Counted from the stretch's first letter, positions 1 to 8,022 are shown. The stretch is 32,556 nt of DNA from Saprospiraceae bacterium (GCA_026982695.1 JALSGS010000004.1:1-32556), one strand, 5' to 3'. Program-made: numbers and translations. The notes: generated by a model not told the origin, from the letters alone.

Positions 1-131
1 AACAAGTAATTCTTCCGGCCAAGGGCCAGTGGCCGGATTTTGTTTTCGATCAGGTTATTGTCCAACTCAAGCCGACCGTCTTCAAAAACCACCTCCAGCT
101 TGGGCCATTGACTGGTAAAATAATACATTGA
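1..131 (-). pseudogene. IS66-family transposase (TnpC), C-terminal fragment
   Basis: Read on the minus strand, this stretch encodes about 43 residues containing EDGRLELDNN followed by ENKIRPLALGRKNYL. This is the strongly conserved C-terminal block of IS66-family DDE transposases, and the Glu of the ENxIRP motif is the family's catalytic glutamate. The frame runs off the left window edge, so the true C-terminus lies outside. Upstream the frame is closed by a TGA at 132-134, and I see no IS66-like continuation in another frame up to 217. The N-terminal and central transposase domains are therefore missing on this side. I read it as a remnant of a truncated element rather than a working transposase. 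The partner IS66 genes tnpA and tnpB are not visible. Confidence 0.8.
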
Positions 132-295
132 TCAACACCATTTTGTACCACTGATCAAAATCACCGAAAACAAAATTTGGAATGATGACATTAGTGGATG
201 ATTGGCGAAATTAAATTTTGCACAATCACTTAGTGGAGTGTCCCCGCCTACTTCATGAAGCCTCTTTACTTAAACTACCAAAAAACAAGCATGCC

Positions 296-1099
296 ATGAT
301 CGTACTGAAAGTATTGCTCATTATTGTAGCAGTCATTATCGCCCTATTAGTGATCGCCTACTTCGTTCAACCTGCACTACTGACTTTTCCCTACACCTGG
401 TTCGTATCGCTATTTGTGAAAAACCCGCCTTTTGTCGACGTATACGAGTATTTTCCGAATGCCAAAAAACTAGAAGCCCACTTTAAAGATATCCGGGCCG
501 AGTTGGAAGAAGTGCTCAAATCAGAGCAGCAAGTACCCAAATTTCACGAAGTTGACGGCATTCAACGGTTTATCTCAGCACGCGACGAAGTACCATGGCG
601 CACTTTCATCATTAAAGCCTACGGCAAATGGATCGAAGCCAATGCCGAGCGCGTCCCCAAGACTGCGGCCCTCTTGCGTGAGATGCCCGAAGTGACCACT
701 GCGATGTTTTCCATTCTCGATGGCGGCAAGCACATTCCACCTCATATGGGGTTCTATCGCGGCGTGTGGCGCTACCATCTAGCCCTCATGGTACCTGATG
801 ATGCTCCCTGCTATATCATTGTTGGTGGACAAAAATACCAGTGGAAAGAAGGCGAAAGTGTGCTGTTCGACGACACCTACATGCATGAAGTGTGGAACAA
901 GAGCCAGCAAAAGCGCGTAGTACTCTTCTGCGATGTATTTCGCGAAAAATCGCTGCCCAAGTGGTTGCGCCCGCTCAACCGCTGGCTCTACAATCTGTTG
1001 GCTAACAGCAAACGCCTCCAACGCGCTGCCAAACGCGCAGAAGTACCTAAAGACGTACAACCTCAGGTAGAAAAGGAAACAACTCAGGCAGAAGTCTAG
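296..1099 (+). CDS. Membrane-anchored aspartyl/asparaginyl beta-hydroxylase family protein
   Basis: This is a 267-residue protein of the Fe(II)/2-oxoglutarate-dependent Asp/Asn beta-hydroxylase family, which also includes LpxO-type lipid A hydroxylases. One hydrophobic segment at about residues 2-23 should anchor it in the inner membrane. The catalytic domain, about residues 60-215, contains IPPHMGFYRGVWRYHLALMVP with His150 and FDDTYMHEVWN with His197. These are the two expected iron-ligand histidines, 47 residues apart, with a downstream family-typical hydrophobic strand. As in AspH, no acidic residue follows the first His in an HxD pattern. I chose ATG 296 because it places the membrane anchor at the N-terminus; the frame stays open upstream to a TTG at 218, but those residues look non-coding. 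The C-terminal tail (about 245-267) is charged and probably disordered. The substrate, protein side chain or lipid A acyl chain, cannot be decided from sequence. The gene stands alone, about 570 bp before the next plus-strand gene. Confidence 0.85.
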   Translation: MIVLKVLLIIVAVIIALLVIAYFVQPALLTFPYTWFVSLFVKNPPFVDVYEYFPNAKKLEAHFKDIRAELEEVLKSEQQVPKFHEVDGIQRFISARDEVPWRTFIIKAYGKWIEANAERVPKTAALLREMPEVTTAMFSILDGGKHIPPHMGFYRGVWRYHLALMVPDDAPCYIIVGGQKYQWKEGESVLFDDTYMHEVWNKSQQKRVVLFCDVFREKSLPKWLRPLNRWLYNLLANSKRLQRAAKRAEVPKDVQPQVEKETTQAEV

Positions 1100-1156
1100 A
1101 AGTCTGATTCTTACAAGTTCTTTTCTTCTGTGGCCTGACGCAAACGCTACAAAGTG

Positions 1157-1188
1157 ATCTGCTGCCGGCACTGAAGCCGGCAGCAGAT
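1157..1188 (+). terminator. Perfect 13-bp hairpin downstream of the hydroxylase gene
   Basis: The arms atctgctgccggc and gccggcagcagat pair perfectly over 13 bp around a 6-nt loop, 57 bp after the hydroxylase stop codon. The position and GC content fit a transcription terminator, but no T-run follows on either strand. It could instead be a 3'-end stabilising or attenuating structure. Confidence 0.45.
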
Positions 1189-1596
1189 TGTCAAATCCAT
1201 CCCATTATCTGCCTGGTAGCTTCATGCTATATCGTTGCTTCCATCTCTATGTAATCGGCTTAGCTCTTTTTTAAAAATGCACTCAAGCAATTCCTCTATT
1301 GCTCCTAATACTCCTCTACATTCTATATAGTACAACTTGCGCAAAAGAAAGCTGATACGTGTCAGGCTTCACTCTGGCAGTGATTTACCTGATTGTCATT
1401 TACCTTTTGGAAAAGACTATGAACTGGCATATACGCCAATGAGAAAAAGGCAGCTGCTGCGAAAAATAGCAGGTGCTTCTCACTTTTACCGATGTAAACT
1501 CACTACTTATCTCGATTTTGGGTAGATACGACACTCGCGCCAATACATTACCTCATGCAATGGCCGCCATGAGTAATAAAAAATGCCGATAGATTT
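1189..1596. other. Intergenic stretch with no supportable gene
   Basis: I see no recognisable gene here. A 62-codon open frame starting with TTG at 1337 and ending at 1525 encodes a basic, unremarkable peptide without family resemblance, and I do not call it. The right end leads into the probable promoter of the ketoacyl synthase gene. Confidence 0.5.
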
Positions 1597-1604
1597 TAGC
1601 TTTG
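1597..1604 (+). promoter_or_regulatory. Probable -7 element for the ketoacyl-ACP synthase gene
   Basis: TAGCTTTG matches the Bacteroidota -7 consensus TAnnTTTG exactly. Transcription would start near 1611, giving a leader of roughly 58 nt before the ATG at 1669. I see no convincing TTG at the -33 position, so the call rests on the -7 box and its position alone. Confidence 0.4.
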
Positions 1605-1668
1605 TCGGAAAGCTGGCACTACCATAGGTGCCCTTTCGTACTCTTTTTTGAACCAAATAAGATGGATC

Positions 1669-2736
1669 ATGCCCAACGCACGAATCGCAGGACTAGGTTT
1701 TTATGTGCCGGAAAAGGTGGTGACCAATCACGATCTGGAAAAAGTAATGGACACATCCGACGAATGGATACAGGAGCGCACTGGCATCAAAGAGCGGCGC
1801 TATGCGAAAAAATTTGAGGAAACTCCCGTAACAATGGCTGCCTGTGCAGCCCAAATAGCTATCGAACGTGCAGGCATCAACAAGGAGGATATAGACTTTA
1901 TCATCTTTGCTACCCTTAGCCCAGACTATTACTTTCCGGGCTGTGGCGTACTCTTACAACGCGAAATGGGCATTACACACACCGAAATAGGTGCCCTCGA
2001 CGTGCGCAACCAGTGTTCGGGTTTTATCTATGGGCTCTCGGTAGCCGATCAGTTTGTAAAAACCGGCATGTACAAAAACGTTCTGCTCGTAGGTGCTGAA
2101 ATGCACAGCATGGGGCTAGACTTTAGTACGCGCGGCCGCGCTGTAACAGTCATTTTTGGGGACGGAGCCGGTGCTGCTGTCATTCAGCCTACGAAAGTAG
2201 AAGGAAAAGGCATCTTGTCTACCAAGCTCCACGCCGATGGTACCTATGCTGAGAAGTTGGCTATGATCAATCCAGGATCACATAGTGGCTATCATTACAA
2301 AAAAGCAGGCGTTGACATTGACTTGGGCTATCCCGATGTGGAATACGGCGAGGCTTTCGTCACCCAGAAGATGTTTGACGATGGATTGTTTTACCCGCAG
2401 ATGGAGGGACAGTTCGTCTTCAAATTGGCCGTGCAAAAGTTTCCGGAGGTCATCCAAGAGGCACTGGACGAGGTGGGTTTGCGCACGAGCGACATCGACA
2501 TGTTTATACCACATCAAGCCAATTTGCGCATCAGTCAATTTGTACAGCGCCGGTTGGGCCTTCGCGATGATCAAGTGTGGAACAACATTCAGAAATACGG
2601 CAACACCACTGCAGCCTCCATACCTATTGCGCTTACTGAAGCATGGGAAGCGGGCAAGGTAAAGGATGGCGACCTGGTGTGCCTTGCGGCCTTTGGCAGT
2701 GGATTTACCTGGGGATCGGCACTGATCCGCTGGTAA
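1669..2736 (+). CDS. fabH: 3-oxoacyl-ACP synthase III (ketoacyl synthase III family)
   Basis: This 355-residue thiolase-fold enzyme is expected to condense an acyl-CoA starter with malonyl-ACP in the cytoplasm, the first condensation of fatty-acid synthesis or of a related acyl pathway. The Cys-His-Asn triad is intact: Cys116 in RNQCSGFIYG, His282 in IPHQANLRI and Asn312 in YGNTTAASIP. The His-Asn distance of 30 matches E. coli FabH. The Cys-His distance is 166, about 34 more than in E. coli FabH, and the extra residues lie at about 190-235 (HADGTYAEKL through GEAFVTQKMF). ATG 1669 begins MPNARIAGLGFYVPE, the normal family N-terminus; the frame extends to a TTG at 1648, but that adds nothing family-like. 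It is not next to plsX, rpmF or fabD, so a specialised KAS III role (branched, aryl or long-chain starter, or head-to-head condensation) is possible. A terminator follows at once. Confidence 0.85.
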   Translation: MPNARIAGLGFYVPEKVVTNHDLEKVMDTSDEWIQERTGIKERRYAKKFEETPVTMAACAAQIAIERAGINKEDIDFIIFATLSPDYYFPGCGVLLQREMGITHTEIGALDVRNQCSGFIYGLSVADQFVKTGMYKNVLLVGAEMHSMGLDFSTRGRAVTVIFGDGAGAAVIQPTKVEGKGILSTKLHADGTYAEKLAMINPGSHSGYHYKKAGVDIDLGYPDVEYGEAFVTQKMFDDGLFYPQMEGQFVFKLAVQKFPEVIQEALDEVGLRTSDIDMFIPHQANLRISQFVQRRLGLRDDQVWNNIQKYGNTTAASIPIALTEAWEAGKVKDGDLVCLAAFGSGFTWGSALIRW

Positions 2737-2755
2737 ATTTCACCTCCATCACATA

Positions 2756-2788
2756 TAAACCGCCTCTTTTCAGGAGGTTTATCTTTTC
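2756..2788 (+). terminator. Intrinsic terminator of the ketoacyl synthase gene
   Basis: A stem of TAAACC and CCT paired with AGG and GGTTTA has one G-A mismatch and a 6-nt loop (cttttc). It is followed on the plus strand by a short T-rich stretch, TCTTTTC. It lies 19 bp after the fabH stop and between two convergent genes. The minus-strand side lacks a T-tract, so it should act mainly on plus-strand transcripts. Confidence 0.6.
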
Positions 2789-2801
2789 ACGCCAGGCAAG
2801 T

Positions 2802-3542
2802 TCAGAAGGCCCAGTGCACCGACAGTAGGACTCTTCGATACCAAATGCGCTCGAGTATGTCTTCCCACCACCAATCGAGGTGCCTTTCGCTGTACTGCCA
2901 CATAAAGCCAGCTTCTAGTTGTAGGCTCTTATGCCATCGCTGCGCCAAGCGTAACCCTACAGCTGGCTGCACAAATGCGCCACCGTGGTAAGTGTATCCG
3001 TTGTCGCCATCGAAATATTCGGCAATGGGCAAGCCATAGCCCAACCGCATGCTCCCATAAAGACCGACGTCCTTTTTAGGTGCGGCCATGCGCTTTATTT
3101 CAGCAAATACCGGCAGAAAGACGTCGTCCAACAAGCTGAGCTGTAGGCCACCACCCAACTGCCAGCCGTGGGATAGCTGATGCAAACGCGCTATAGAGAA
3201 GCCCACCCCCATCGTAGCGCTGTTGCTCCCAGCGGTGCTGCCGCCCAACAGGTGAAAGCCAAGCTGCCAAAGAGGGCCACGTTGGAAGATGCGTTTGCCC
3301 GAAGGGGACAATTGCCACTGGCCCCTTTCCAAGGTCATGCCCAGTATTTTTTCGGTAGGAATTGCCACCTCTATACCTTCGGGTAGCTGCAGGACGAGGC
3401 CCGTATCAGCTGAAGACACCACAATACCCGATAAGACAGTACCACCATTGAGCTTTACACGCCACCACGATACGGCATCTGGCTCCTGCCCCAGGGCCAC
3501 AAGCGCCCCGCACAGTGCCAAGAGAAAACTCATGTATTTCAT
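2802..3542 (-). CDS. Outer-membrane beta-barrel-like protein, function unknown
   Basis: This is a 246-residue secreted protein. The signal peptide covers about residues 1-19 (MKYMSFLLALCGALVALGQ), with likely cleavage before or after the Gln. Residues of about 27-70 form a short strand-rich segment (VKLNGGTVLSGIVV through EVAIPTEKIL) that resembles the small Sm-like beta domain seen before many Bacteroidota barrels. From about 85 to the end come alternating amphipathic strands rich in Gly, Trp and Tyr. The last residue is Phe (SVHWAF), the typical C-terminal signal for outer-membrane barrel insertion. I chose ATG 3542 because it begins the signal peptide; the frame extends ten residues upstream without purpose. 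It starts only 26 bp after the LVIVD lipoprotein gene on the same strand, so the two are probably co-transcribed. No specific family is recognised. Confidence 0.65.
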   Translation of the reverse strand: MKYMSFLLALCGALVALGQEPDAVSWWRVKLNGGTVLSGIVVSSADTGLVLQLPEGIEVAIPTEKILGMTLERGQWQLSPSGKRIFQRGPLWQLGFHLLGGSTAGSNSATMGVGFSIARLHQLSHGWQLGGGLQLSLLDDVFLPVFAEIKRMAAPKKDVGLYGSMRLGYGLPIAEYFDGDNGYTYHGGAFVQPAVGLRLAQRWHKSLQLEAGFMWQYSERHLDWWWEDILERIWYRRVLLSVHWAF

Positions 3543-3568
3543 AAAGCTACATTTAGTTTTTACCGCAC

Positions 3569-4867
3569 TCAATTGGCTGCAATATGACTGAGCAGTACGA
3601 GGTTGTCGGGATTCTCATAGCTAAACTGGTAGAAGCCATCTTGCCCGATAAGCAGCAAGATCTTGCGCGCACCAGGTAAGACGATCACATCGTAAGCATC
3701 TACACTTTTGAAGTGGTCGCGCAGGTGCTTGTCCAACCGCAAAGGATCAGCTACATCGAATACTTTCAATCCATGAGCGCCCTCACAAAGGAAAAGTAAG
3801 TCGTCTTTGACGGCCAAACCATGTGGGTTGTCCATGGGGAAAGATTTCACCAACGAAGGTTGCTCCAGATCTCGGATGTCGATGAGATCGAGTTGATTGG
3901 TGAAGCCTTCGCAAAAGGAGCCATTGCGCAGCGTCACATAGGCATAATGGCCATAGACAAACACCGGATCGCAAGCCCGTGCATGTGCCAAGCTCGAAAT
4001 ATACTTGGGCTGTAGCGGATCGCTCACATCGTAGATAAACATGCCGTCATTTGAGCCAATAAACACCTTGTCCGTTCCATAGGGGAATATTGTTTCAATG
4101 CCCCACCCCATATCGGCTACTCCCAGCAACTGGGGTTGAGCAGGCTGCGCCAAGTCAAATACGCGCAAGCTCGACTGATCGACGATGCACAGCTTGTCAG
4201 AAAGGATGGTAAAGCGCGCAAAGCTACCACCCACACCGGCTTGTCCACTCGAACTGCCCATACTGCTTTCCAACAATGTGGACAAGCCATTGTCCATTGT
4301 TTCAGCTTCAGAGAGCGTCCAAAACACGCCGCCTGTATTGCGCAAGGTTTTGTAGATACTACAATCCCTCACTTCCGTAACCGTCTCTTGTTCGTAGTAC
4401 ACCAAGACGCGCCCTTGTTCATCTACATAATCGCCCAAGGGTAAGGGAAAAGCATCTTGAGCACGACCTACGAGTTGTGCATCTTGCACATCACTGATAT
4501 CGACTGCTAGAAGATCAGAATAGCTATTGGCGTAGAGTATGCCATTGCGAATGGCGATGTCTTCTACGCCGGGAATGCTGAGAAATGCCACCGGTAAAGG
4601 TTGTTCGGGATTGTTGTTGTCATATACGTGCACCCCTTCGCGCAGCTCATTGATAAAGAGGTGATCTGCGTAGTAATAAATTTTCCCGGGCCGTTGTAGG
4701 GAGCGCGGGCTTTCGGAGTGCACTTCAGTTTGGTGTAGCTCCTCTTCTGCAACAAATACGGGGGTGAACTTGGTATAGGTCACCTCCTGCACACAGCTGT
4801 CTTTCACACATCCTTGCAGGCTCCACAACCCCCAAGCACAAATCAATAAAAGTGTAATCTTTTTCAT
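3569..4867 (-). CDS. LVIVD-repeat beta-propeller lipoprotein
   Basis: This is a 432-residue predicted lipoprotein. The signal peptide MKKITLLLICAWGLWSLQGC ends in the lipobox LQGC, with Cys20 as the lipidated residue. The mature part consists of repeated blades with the LVIVD-type pattern in which a strand ending V-x-D-I/V is followed by S/D-P-x-x-P. Examples are LLAVDISDVQDAQLVG, LRVFDLAQPAQPQLLG, MFIYDVSDPLQPKYIS, LDLIDIRDLEQPSLVK and LKVFDVADPLRLDK. This predicts a surface or periplasmic beta-propeller that probably binds a protein or polysaccharide; no catalytic residues are evident. ATG 4867 is chosen because it starts the lipoprotein signal; the open frame extends 12 codons further upstream. 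The gene begins about 100 bp beyond the ftsZ-side terminator, so it should have its own promoter, and it precedes the barrel protein by 26 bp. A joint envelope role for the pair is inference. Confidence 0.8.
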   Translation of the reverse strand: MKKITLLLICAWGLWSLQGCVKDSCVQEVTYTKFTPVFVAEEELHQTEVHSESPRSLQRPGKIYYYADHLFINELREGVHVYDNNNPEQPLPVAFLSIPGVEDIAIRNGILYANSYSDLLAVDISDVQDAQLVGRAQDAFPLPLGDYVDEQGRVLVYYEQETVTEVRDCSIYKTLRNTGGVFWTLSEAETMDNGLSTLLESSMGSSSGQAGVGGSFARFTILSDKLCIVDQSSLRVFDLAQPAQPQLLGVADMGWGIETIFPYGTDKVFIGSNDGMFIYDVSDPLQPKYISSLAHARACDPVFVYGHYAYVTLRNGSFCEGFTNQLDLIDIRDLEQPSLVKSFPMDNPHGLAVKDDLLFLCEGAHGLKVFDVADPLRLDKHLRDHFKSVDAYDVIVLPGARKILLLIGQDGFYQFSYENPDNLVLLSHIAAN

Positions 4868-4971
4868 TGTGGTTCTTTTTTGGAAAAATTGTGCTTTTGC
4901 CATATTCCTTCACCTTTGCAGACAGCAAGCAGGGACCGTGGGGTTGGGTTACCAAGGAGCATTTTTGCTAC

Positions 4972-5003
4972 AAAAAAGCCCAGACCTAATCCGAGGTCTG
5001 GGC
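4972..5003 (-). terminator. Intrinsic terminator closing the dcw cluster
   Basis: On the minus strand, gcccagacct and aggtctgggc pair perfectly over 10 bp around a 6-nt loop and are followed directly by six T residues. It lies about 150 bp after the ftsZ stop codon, with no gene between. It is the best intrinsic terminator in the window and should separate ftsZ transcripts from the downstream lipoprotein gene. Confidence 0.88.
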
Positions 5004-5156
5004 ACGAAGCAAGTTATGATGGCTGTACGATTACAACCCTGCGATGGAAGAACATCATTTTCCCCAATAGAAGTTGTTAGCTATTGGAAGATGGAAATGC
5101 CTATGAAGTAGCCTTCTTCTCAAAAGCTATCATCAGAGTTTCTGCTCATCGCCTCA

Positions 5157-6587
5157 TCAATCTTTCAAGTCGTCAAAGTAAGGGTTATCGCGCAAGCGCG
5201 GCTCATCTTCATCACTCACCGACCAACGCGACAAGGGGTTTTCGGAAGAGCCTTTCACCTCGTCCAATACAATTCCTCTGCGTTTGAACGCTGGCACGCG
5301 TTCCAATTCGTTGATGACTTTGGGATTGAGTTTGGTATTGAGATGAGCGAGACGCTCACGGCGCTTGCGCTGCATTTCGCGTTCGCGCAGGCGCTTTTCC
5401 TGCAGCCGCTCTTGCTCATCCATGTCTTTGTGCAAGATCTGATCGACGCGCGAGCGGATGTCTTCAAATTCGAGTACAGGTGCTTTTTCCTCCTGTTCCT
5501 CACTCAGATCAGCTACTTGCCGAATGCTAGGCGTGTCCGTATGAGCGGCATGTTCATCTACTTCGTCGTCGAGGCTCACGCGTATAGGGATGGAATGCTG
5601 GGCTTCTTTTTTCGCTGCATGACGCGCACCTTCAAATCCGGTGGCAATGATCGTCACACTCAGCTTTTCACCCAAAGATTCATCGAAGCAGTTGCCCCAG
5701 ATGAGGTTGGTATCGTGCCCTGCTTCGGCTTGTACGAATTCGGTAATTTCGAAGATTTCCTCCATAGTGACCTCCTTGGTGCCCGAAGTAATATTGAGCA
5801 AGATATGACGAGCACCTTGTATGTTGTTGTCTTCCAATAGGGGCGAATTGAGGGCCTGATCCACGGCCTTTTTAGCGCGCTTGTCGCCTTCTGCGGTAGC
5901 TGTACCCATGATGGCCACGCCGCTGCCCCGCATTACAGTATTGACATCTTCAAAGTCCACATTGACATAGCCCGGCACAGTAATGATCTCTGCAATCCCC
6001 TTGGCTGCTGTGGTGAGGATATTATCGGCTTGAGCGAAGGCTTGCGACAAGGACAAGTTTCCGTAAATCTGGCGCAGCTTGTCATTGGAAATAACGATAA
6101 GCGTATCGACGTATTTTTTGAGCTCCTCCAAGCCTTCGTGGCCATGAGAGCGGCGCATGCGCCCTTCGAAGGTAAAGGGCAAGGTGACAATGCCCACCGT
6201 GAGAATATCCATCTCTTGGGCCGTACGCGCAATGACAGGTGCGGCTCCAGTACCTGTGCCACCGCCCATACCCGCCGTGATGAACAACATCTTGCAATTG
6301 TGGGACAAAAAAGCCTTGATCTCATCGAGACTTTCCTCACAGGCCAGACGGCCAATTTCTGGCTTTGAGCCTGCACCACGGCCCTCTGTGAGGTTAGGCC
6401 CCAGTTGGATTTTGACAGGCACCGGGCTCAGCTCCATAGCTTGTGCATCGGTATTGCAAATGGCAAAATCCACGCCGACAATGCCTTGCTTGTACATATG
6501 GGTCACGGCATTGCTGCCGCCACCACCTACTCCAATCACTTTGATGATTGGCGCTTCTGATTGTTCTTCCATCAACTTGAAAATCAT
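5157..6587 (-). CDS. ftsZ: Cell division protein FtsZ
   Basis: FtsZ is the tubulin-like GTPase that polymerises into the cytokinetic ring. The N-terminal GTPase domain carries IGVGGGGSNAV (about 18-28) and the tubulin signature GGGTGTG at 108-114. The T7 synergy loop NVDFEDV, with Asp211 and Asp214, completes the active site of the neighbouring subunit. The C-terminal domain ends near residue 325. It is followed by a charged linker rich in Glu, Arg and Gln (about 345-425), likely helical or disordered. The conserved partner-binding peptide appears as RVPAFKRRGIVLD at 430-442 and is followed by a further 34 residues ending NPYFDDLKD. At 476 residues the protein is longer than the E. coli protein (383), mainly in this tail. 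The start at 6587 gives MIFKLMEEQ; the second Met (residue 6) is also possible. It is the last gene of the cluster, 91 bp after ftsA, and is followed by a strong terminator. Confidence 0.98.
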   Translation of the reverse strand: MIFKLMEEQSEAPIIKVIGVGGGGSNAVTHMYKQGIVGVDFAICNTDAQAMELSPVPVKIQLGPNLTEGRGAGSKPEIGRLACEESLDEIKAFLSHNCKMLFITAGMGGGTGTGAAPVIARTAQEMDILTVGIVTLPFTFEGRMRRSHGHEGLEELKKYVDTLIVISNDKLRQIYGNLSLSQAFAQADNILTTAAKGIAEIITVPGYVNVDFEDVNTVMRGSGVAIMGTATAEGDKRAKKAVDQALNSPLLEDNNIQGARHILLNITSGTKEVTMEEIFEITEFVQAEAGHDTNLIWGNCFDESLGEKLSVTIIATGFEGARHAAKKEAQHSIPIRVSLDDEVDEHAAHTDTPSIRQVADLSEEQEEKAPVLEFEDIRSRVDQILHKDMDEQERLQEKRLREREMQRKRRERLAHLNTKLNPKVINELERVPAFKRRGIVLDEVKGSSENPLSRWSVSDEDEPRLRDNPYFDDLKD

Positions 6588-6678
6588 AACTGCTTCTTTT
6601 CTTTTTTAAAGCATAGGATTTAGGAATTTATACAAAGCTGCAGCAAAGCTGCTATATGCACTGATTATAGGGCATCGC

Positions 6679-8022
6679 TCAGAAATCCACATCGGGCTCA
6701 GATTCGAACCACTCGCGCGTGCGGCGCAACACCTCTTCCAACCAGCTTTTCGTATTACGGCTTGAAGTTCTTCCCTCTGCATCGTCGCTTTGGGTTGTAG
6801 CACCGACATTGGGGGCATGGTCATGTGCCTGCTGTTGTAGTGCTGCCTCTTCGCGCAAGCCTTTCTCCAGCAAACCAATAGCTGTACTATAGATGGGATT
6901 AGCGAGCTTTTCGCTATACCCTTGCCCTAAAAGCTCCACTGGTTTGCCAATACGACAACTCATTCCCGTATGATACTCTACCAGTTTGTCCAAGTGATTG
7001 AGCAGCGCGCCGCCACCTGTCAGTACCAATCCGCCAATCAGTTTCTTTTCATAGCCCGAGCGCGAGATTTCCCACATGACGTAGTCCAGGATCTCTTCCA
7101 TGCGCGCTTGAATGATCAATGCCAAGTTGCGTTCACTGATTTCTTTTGGTGGCCTGCCTTTTAAGCTCGGAATGGTGATGATTCGATCCACGAATATTTC
7201 ATCCGATAAGGCACTGCCGTATTTCACTTTGGCCTTCTCGGCATAATGGCTCATGATAAAGCAACCTTCCTTTATATCGTGCGTGACGACATTTCCGCCA
7301 AAGGGGATCACTGCGGTATGCCGCAAAATACCTTCGTGATATACGGCAATATCAGTAGTGCCTCCACCGATATCGACCATAGCTACACCGCCTTCCTTCT
7401 CCTCCTCGGTAAGCACGGATTCTGCTGACGCCAGGGATTCGAGCATCAAGCCGCGTAGTTGCAAATCTGCCTTTTCCACTGCCCGCTTGATGTTATTGGC
7501 CGCCTCAGCTTGGCAAGTAATGATGTGAAAGTTACCCTCGAGACGTACCCCCGACATGCCAATCGGATCTTTAATACCCTGCTGATGATCGACGATGTAA
7601 TCTTGTGGGATGACATGTAAGATGCGGTCGCCAGCCTCAAGCGGCAACAAGTACATATCTCGAATGAGTTTTTCAATATCAGCAGTACTGATCTCTGTAT
7701 GAGGATCCGAGCGCGTGAGAATACCTTTTTTCTCAAACGATTTGATGTGTTGGCCTGCAATCCCTGTATAAACCGTCTGGACGGGTAAGCCGGCATGACG
7801 TATGGCTGTGCTAGCAGCTTCTCCAATGGCACGCACGGTTTTTTCAATGTTGCTCACCTCGCCACGCAATACGCCTTCCGAATTAGCCAACCCAGTACCC
7901 AATACCTCGATTTTGCCAAAAGCATCGCGGCGCCCCACCAAGGCCACTACCTTGGTGGTGCCAATGTCCAGTGCAAGTATTACAGGATTGTTTTGGTGTG
8001 TAGTTTCCATCATAACATGCAT
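6679..8022 (-). CDS. ftsA: Cell division protein FtsA
   Basis: FtsA is an actin-like ATPase that tethers FtsZ filaments to the inner membrane and recruits late division proteins. The 447-residue protein shows the phosphate-1 motif LALDIGTTKVVALVG (about 16-30), the division-specific 1C subdomain, the phosphate-2 motif MVDIGGGTTDIAVY and the adenosine motif LVLTGGGALL. After a polar, low-complexity linker (about 395-423) the protein ends in TKSWLEEVLRRTREWFESE. This is an amphipathic helix with Trp, Leu and Phe on one face and Arg on the other, matching the membrane-targeting helix of FtsA. The N-terminus has several candidate Met codons (8022, 8013 and 8010); the exact start is unresolved. 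It sits between ftsQ (61 bp) and ftsZ (91 bp), as usual. Confidence 0.97.
   Translation of the reverse strand: MHVMMETTHQNNPVILALDIGTTKVVALVGRRDAFGKIEVLGTGLANSEGVLRGEVSNIEKTVRAIGEAASTAIRHAGLPVQTVYTGIAGQHIKSFEKKGILTRSDPHTEISTADIEKLIRDMYLLPLEAGDRILHVIPQDYIVDHQQGIKDPIGMSGVRLEGNFHIITCQAEAANNIKRAVEKADLQLRGLMLESLASAESVLTEEEKEGGVAMVDIGGGTTDIAVYHEGILRHTAVIPFGGNVVTHDIKEGCFIMSHYAEKAKVKYGSALSDEIFVDRIITIPSLKGRPPKEISERNLALIIQARMEEILDYVMWEISRSGYEKKLIGGLVLTGGGALLNHLDKLVEYHTGMSCRIGKPVELLGQGYSEKLANPIYSTAIGLLEKGLREEAALQQQAHDHAPNVGATTQSDDAEGRTSSRNTKSWLEEVLRRTREWFESEPDVDF

Noticed and set aside
1337-1525. Possible small basic protein in the gap before fabH
   Set aside because: It starts with TTG, has no promoter or ribosome-binding context and no family resemblance, so the length is within chance expectation.
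4888-4920. Plus-strand TTG and ACCTTTG boxes resembling a promoter
   Set aside because: They point into a stretch with no plus-strand gene, and the -7 box lacks the initial TA.
6588-6678. Repeated gcagctttg units and TTTG/TATGCTTTA in the ftsA-ftsZ gap as an ftsZ promoter
   Set aside because: The -7 box does not fit TAnnTTTG with correct spacing, so the evidence is too weak to call.
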